A DNA stretch of 19,082 nucleotides from Desulfobacteraceae bacterium (GTDB lineage Bacteria; Desulfobacterota; Desulfobacteria; Desulfobacterales; UBA11574), in the NCBI GenBank assembly GCA_013203195.1, contig JABMQM010000230.1:1-19082 (forward strand), in the 5' to 3' direction. How positions within the stretch are numbered: position 1 is the stretch's first letter; every line of letters begins with the position of its first letter. The notes under the pieces were generated by a model. It was given only the letters and a program-made list of their open reading frames with translations. It was not told the DNA's origin and did not search any database. This document shows positions 15,596-19,082 of the stretch, piece after piece. A program made the position numbers and the translations under genes.

Positions 15596-16228
15596 TCAGT
15601 TGAGATCGGAATCCTTGAAGTATTTCATTCCGCCCCAGTCTGCCTGGATATCTATCCCCTTGTCGTTAATGTGGTAGAGGCTTACACCCGGCACCAGGGT
15701 TATAACTCCCGATTCATCCACGCCAACATCGCCCATTTTAAAGGTAACATTGGCAGATGCGGCGGCATTCAGACCTACGGTTATGAATTGTTTAAAAAGC
15801 GTTTCTGATGAGAAAATCAGAATCTGTCGGTATTCGTTGTATCCGACTCCGGGGCCTGTGCCCGCATTCAGCATGGTCATGAAAATGGGTTTTTTGTCAG
15901 AATTTTTAAACGCCACACCTCTACCTTTCCCACCGACGTACAAAATGATATTGTAGCCTGTATTGGAGAACACTGCATACCCATACGCTTTTTCAAGTAC
16001 ATCTTTTACTGTGGGCTCGTGCTTATATAACTCAAGCAGTGTGTCGCCCGCTGTTTTCAGGATGTGCTTCCTTTCCGTGGCCTTTTCCTCTTCCGTCAAT
16101 GTGGCTGATTCAGGCTGATTGTCCTGATCGGTTTTACTTTTTGACCCGGCACAAGATGTGAGCGTTAAGCAGAGTGCAAAAAGGAGAAAAAGAGCAGTAG
16201 CAGAACAGATTGTTGGCCAATCTTTCAT
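15596..16228 (-). CDS. YSC84/SYLF-domain lipoprotein
   Basis: The 210-aa precursor has a type II signal peptide with lipobox LTSC (C26), then a polar acidic linker rich in Q, E and T (27-55). A SYLF (Ysc84) lipid-binding domain spans about 60-205, with typical features: AYGYAVFSNTGYN, GGKGRGVAF, GPGVGYNEYRQILIFSS and GVSLYHINDKG. Bacterial members are outer-membrane or periplasmic lipoproteins thought to bind phospholipid. AAGGAG is seven bases before the ATG. It lies 77 bp after the ABM-like gene and should share its transcript. Confidence 0.88.
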   Translation of the reverse strand: MKDWPTICSATALFLLFALCLTLTSCAGSKSKTDQDNQPESATLTEEEKATERKHILKTAGDTLLELYKHEPTVKDVLEKAYGYAVFSNTGYNIILYVGGKGRGVAFKNSDKKPIFMTMLNAGTGPGVGYNEYRQILIFSSETLFKQFITVGLNAAASANVTFKMGDVGVDESGVITLVPGVSLYHINDKGIDIQADWGGMKYFKDSDLN

Positions 16229-16305
16229 TTTAGATCTCCTTAATCCTCAAACCTGTCTCTTTCTTTCGGGGCAGGGGCAGGAAAGAGTTTGTTTGAGGTA
16301 ATTAG

Positions 16306-16638
16306 TCACTTTGAGACGCCTGAGCGTGCCTTCTCAATGGCTTCCATTCCTTCGCTGCTCACGACCACGTCAATAGAAACCGACGGCGGTGTTTTCAATA
16401 GAATTTTGGTTCCCATGAGGGCACTTAATTTATCCGATCGCAGAAAAGCGTCCAATTTCTCACGATTCTCCCAGCGGGAAACCATATATAGCCGGTTTTC
16501 ATCCTTTGAATCGCGCCAAAGGTCAGCTTGTTTACAACCGGATATTTTGTATAAACCCGCACTCATCGACAACAACGTTTGCTCCAGTTCTTTGTATTTC
16601 TCGGGCAATACATTAAAGGTAATTTTAAGAATGACCAT
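16306..16638 (-). CDS. Small ABM-domain (dimeric alpha-beta barrel) protein
   Basis: The 110-aa product has the beta-alpha-beta pattern of antibiotic-biosynthesis-monooxygenase-like ferredoxin folds: ILKITFNVLPEKYKELEQTL (first strand and helix), then GCKQADLWRDSKDENRLYMV and SRWENREKLDAFLRSD, which is the most diagnostic piece. Such proteins dimerise and act on quinones, haem or small aromatics, or only sense them. No signal peptide is visible, so it is the only clearly cytoplasmic member of this operon. GAGGAGG lies ten bases before the ATG. It is first after the putative sigma54 promoter. Confidence 0.78.
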   Translation of the reverse strand: MVILKITFNVLPEKYKELEQTLLSMSAGLYKISGCKQADLWRDSKDENRLYMVSRWENREKLDAFLRSDKLSALMGTKILLKTPPSVSIDVVVSSEGMEAIEKARSGVSK

Positions 16639-16791
16639 TTCTCAAGTTCCTCCTCAGAGGTTAGGTCGAGTCAAGTGTGAAAAAAGCGAGCGGGAAATCC
16701 TGTTATTCATTTGAAGAGTGTCCAACCGGAAAAGCCCTTTGTCCCCTCCCGTCAATATAGGGGAAAATCATCTCTCTTTGAACCTAACCAA

Positions 16792-16807
16792 TACAATTTA
16801 TATGCCA
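16792..16807 (-). promoter_or_regulatory. Candidate sigma54 (-24/-12) promoter of the envelope operon
   Basis: On the minus strand the bases read TTGGCATATAAATTGTA. Aligned to TGGCAC-N5-TTGCA this gives TGGCAT, exactly five spacer bases, then TTGTA. The key GG is followed after ten bases by G, with T in place of the usual C. It lies about 155 bp before the first operon gene and just downstream of a sigma54-activator gene, which raises its prior plausibility. Confidence 0.5.
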
Positions 16808-16904
16808 ATAACAGATTATAAGGAGCAATTCTACTTAACATGCTGAAAATGCAATGGTAAAAAATAGAAGAGGCTTAATCAATGGTGTTGCATCAAGGCA
16901 ATAA

Positions 16905-16944
16905 AATCCGTGAAATATCTCAGATCCGAGATATTTCACAGATT
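16905..16944. promoter_or_regulatory. Long palindrome: activator site or regulator-gene terminator
   Basis: GTGAAATATCTC (16910-16921) and GAGATATTTCAC (16928-16939) are perfect inverted repeats around AGATCC. After one mismatch, AATC pairs with GATT. It is centred about 120 bp upstream of the sigma54-like promoter, a usual enhancer distance. On the minus strand it is also followed by GGATTTTATT, about 110 bp past the regulator stop, so it could instead terminate that gene. Confidence 0.6.
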
Positions 16945-17053
16945 CCCTGGTGGGGTATATGGGGCTTTATCAAATGAAGGCTCCAATGAAATGAAGGCTA
17001 TGAAGTGATAGGAAATCAATAACCATGGTGTAGGCAACAATTGTTCAGTCGTA

Positions 17054-18883
17054 TCATCTGCCTGTGTGTCTACGGATGCCCAACTTTTTTATCCGCGAGC
17101 GCAAGGTACCCGGATTCATATCCAAAACTTCAGCCGCTCCTGATTTCCCTTCAACTTTCCAGCCAACCCTATCGAGTACCCGCAGGATGTATTCACGTTC
17201 CATCTCAGCCATCGGTTTCAAATCATCTTTCTCTCGTGCGGTTACATCAGGCAGTTTTTCCAATGAATCGGCCAACCGTAACGCCGGTCCCGAGGAATTG
17301 ATAACTGCCCGTTCAACAACATGTTTCAGTTCGCGGACATTTCCGGGCCAGTTGTAGCCTTGCAAAGTTTGGATGACTCTTGCTGGGATTTTCTCGATGG
17401 ATTTGCCCATTTGTCTGCTGTATTGATCGACAAAGTGACGAACCATTGGCGGTATATCTTCCTTGCGTTCACGCAGCGGTGGCACGGTAATGGGATATAC
17501 ATTGAGCCGATACCACAAATCCTCTCGGAAGCGACCTTCTTTCATCTCCTTTTCCAAGTTGCGATTGGTAGCAGCGATAATACGCACGTTCACCTTGATT
17601 GTCTTCGAACCGCCCAACCGTTCGAACTCACCGTCCTCTATGGCCCGGAGCAACTTGGCTTGCAGCTCCAAGGGAAGCTCACCAATCTCGTCCAGAAAAA
17701 GGGTAGTGTTGTCGGCCAACTCAAAACGCCCGATCTTTATGGCCGTCGCTCCCGTAAAAGCGCCCTTCTCATGACCGAACAATTCGCTTTCAATCAGGTT
17801 GGTCGGCAGGGTGGCGCAATTAACCTTTACCAGTGGACGCTGATTTCGCAGACCTGCTGTGTGAATGGCTCTGGCGACCAGTTCTTTGCCGGTGCCGGTT
17901 TCTCCCAGAATGAGAACCGTGGAATCGATGGTCGCCGCCTGTTCGAGTCTATACAACACGTATTTTAGGGGTTCGCTGTTGCCAATAATGTTTTCATGGT
18001 TATGCTCAAGTTTGATCTCTTCCTGAAGATAATCCCTTTCGGCTTCAAGCCGATCTTTCAGTTCTTTGATCTCTTCATATGCAGTCAAGAGCTCCGCTTC
18101 AGCCTGCTTTCTGGCGGTCACATCCGATATGGAACCTGCTATCCGTACGGGATTCCCTTCTCGATCCCAGATTGCCTGGCCGCGCGCCAGAAACCAGCGG
18201 TACTCGCCCGATTTAATTCGCAAGCGGTATTCGACATTGTATGGAATACGCTCTTTAAGATGGCGTTCGACCGCAGTCCACGTGACGTCGGCATCCTCGG
18301 GGTGCAGATGGCTTTGGAAAGAATCTAGCGTACCGGGGAACTCCTCGGGCAAATATCCAATTAGTTCCTTGAAACGATCCGAGTAATAGACCGTGTCCGA
18401 CGGGATGTCCCAGTCCCAGAGGCCGTCCGTAGAGCCTGCGACCGCCAGTGCGTATCGCTCTTCACTTTTATGCAACGCCTCTTCGACCCGCTTGCTCTCG
18501 GTAATATCCATGGCGTAAACAGCAATTCCTATTATCTTTTTATCAACATCAAAGACAGGGTAAACATTGTTGTCTAAAACCCTTCCTTCACGCTCATCTG
18601 TGAAGCGAACGGGCTTGCCGGAGCGAACAATTCCGTCACGTATGGTTTTTCTGAATTTAGCCACATCAGGCGGGAAATAATCGTCCACGGACACACCTAT
18701 AAGTTCATCCGCACTTTTGCCGAGTCTTTGGGCTGCAATTTGGTTAATTGCAAGGATCTTTCCTTCCATATTTATTAATACAGCACTCTCTATGGTAGCG
18801 TTAAGGAGTGCTCGCAAGGCTTCATCTTTTTCTAACTCCTTGACACTTTGTTCAAATTCTTCATGACTGGGTTTTTTAGACAT
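17054..18883 (-). CDS. Sigma54-dependent transcriptional regulator with two PAS domains
   Basis: I chose ATG 18883 (609 aa), with GGAAGG seven bases upstream, over a TTG at 18913. Layout: PAS 1 about 22-130; PAS 2 of PAS_3 type about 140-258 (GLWDWDIPSDTVYYSDRF); a coiled-coil linker about 260-295; then the AAA+ domain about 298-530 with Walker A GETGTGKE (327-334), the sigma54-contacting GAFTGA loop (374-379), Walker B LFLDE (395-399) and arginine finger region RFREDLWYRL (451-460). A Fis-type helix-turn-helix closes the protein (about 578-602). No receiver domain is present, so signal input is through the PAS domains (redox, haem/flavin or small ligand; the cofactor is not evident). It probably activates the operon directly downstream. 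Confidence 0.95.
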   Translation of the reverse strand: MSKKPSHEEFEQSVKELEKDEALRALLNATIESAVLINMEGKILAINQIAAQRLGKSADELIGVSVDDYFPPDVAKFRKTIRDGIVRSGKPVRFTDEREGRVLDNNVYPVFDVDKKIIGIAVYAMDITESKRVEEALHKSEERYALAVAGSTDGLWDWDIPSDTVYYSDRFKELIGYLPEEFPGTLDSFQSHLHPEDADVTWTAVERHLKERIPYNVEYRLRIKSGEYRWFLARGQAIWDREGNPVRIAGSISDVTARKQAEAELLTAYEEIKELKDRLEAERDYLQEEIKLEHNHENIIGNSEPLKYVLYRLEQAATIDSTVLILGETGTGKELVARAIHTAGLRNQRPLVKVNCATLPTNLIESELFGHEKGAFTGATAIKIGRFELADNTTLFLDEIGELPLELQAKLLRAIEDGEFERLGGSKTIKVNVRIIAATNRNLEKEMKEGRFREDLWYRLNVYPITVPPLRERKEDIPPMVRHFVDQYSRQMGKSIEKIPARVIQTLQGYNWPGNVRELKHVVERAVINSSGPALRLADSLEKLPDVTAREKDDLKPMAEMEREYILRVLDRVGWKVEGKSGAAEVLDMNPGTLRSRIKKLGIRRHTGR

Positions 18884-19082
18884 TAGGAAACCTTCCAATT
18901 GCTCCAAAAACAAACTCTTGCTCTGACCGGTTTAAATACCAAGAACGAGCTTGATATACTACATTAAGGCTTACCATTTGAAACTTATTGCGGTTTAAGT
19001 CAGTAATGTCCGGTTAGGTTCTTGCATGTGACCGATACCGTTTTTGTTCTTTGAAAAAAAATGAATCTGTAGAGCTATCGGA
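18884..19082. other. Upstream region of the regulator gene
   Basis: I see no gene and no convincing promoter in this stretch. The only useful signal is the ribosome binding site directly before 18883. The sequence is cut by the window edge. Confidence 0.4.

Larger units (their letters stand above)
16639..17053. other. 415-bp regulatory gap between regulator and envelope operon
   Basis: No gene is visible here on either strand. It contains the sigma54-like promoter (16792-16807) and the long palindrome (16905-16944). A perfect TATAAT also lies on the minus strand at 16820-16815, but it lacks a matching -35 box at 16 to 18 bases. Bases 16945-17053 show no recognised signal. Confidence 0.6.

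Noticed and set aside
16815..16820. TATAAT on the minus strand as a sigma70 promoter of the envelope operon
   Set aside because: No acceptable -35 sequence lies 16 to 18 bases upstream.
19008..19030. Plus-strand GG-N10-GC resembling a sigma54 promoter at the right edge
   Set aside because: The -24 element is poor and no downstream gene is in the window.

Overview
The window reads as accessory and envelope-related chromosome from a Gram-negative bacterium. AsmA-type and OprP-type outer-membrane proteins, a Sec/Tat-exported gene set, a sigma54 activator and dispersed non-coding repeats together suggest a Desulfobacterota (delta-proteobacterial) genome. That assignment is an inference; there is no rRNA or other phylogenetic marker. 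All convincing genes lie on the minus strand, so the story runs from high to low coordinates.

Region A (about 19082-16639): a two-PAS, sigma54-dependent enhancer-binding regulator (ATG at 18883). It is followed by a 415-bp gap holding a long near-perfect palindrome (16905-16944) and a good sigma54 -24/-12 match (16792-16807) pointing at the next operon. This looks like a local regulatory circuit.

Region B (16638-10694): a tightly spaced, same-strand run of exported or membrane-linked proteins. In order they are an ABM-fold small protein, a YSC84/SYLF lipoprotein, a glycine-zipper protein, a Tat signal peptide cut off by one in-frame TAG from a conserved 147-codon domain, an arylsulfatase with a CxAxR maturation motif, a small outer-membrane beta-barrel, and a GntH-like metallo-beta-lactamase-fold hydrolase. 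Most have strong Shine-Dalgarno sites. A hairpin at 10598-10630 closes the unit. The substrate is unknown.

Region C (10540-338): a second transcription unit driven by a consensus-like sigma70 promoter that places +1 on the ATG of its first gene, so the message may be leaderless. It encodes an unrecognised 608-aa exported membrane protein, a LolD/MacB-type ABC ATPase, an FtsX-type permease, a GxxExxY-family protein, a TroA/ZnuA-fold binding protein lacking two usual metal-ligand histidines, an OprP/OprO-type porin and a large AsmA-family protein. Together they look like a non-canonical metal (zinc or manganese class) handling or transport system spanning both membranes. It differs from ZnuABC because the permease is the FtsX type, not the ZnuB type.

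Region C is also studded with non-coding repeats. An imperfect inverted-repeat pair brackets the GxxExxY gene (5970-6539). A different 249-bp inverted-repeat element rich in hairpins separates ATPase from permease (7767-8015). A T/G-rich repeat forms the 5' coding end of the binding protein (5871-5903). An inverted repeat with internal 10-bp units lies downstream of AsmA (41-153). The most unusual points are the amber-interrupted Tat gene with a 39-bp relic copy of itself nearby, the two inverted-repeat elements flanking the permease gene, and the predicted sigma54 circuit.
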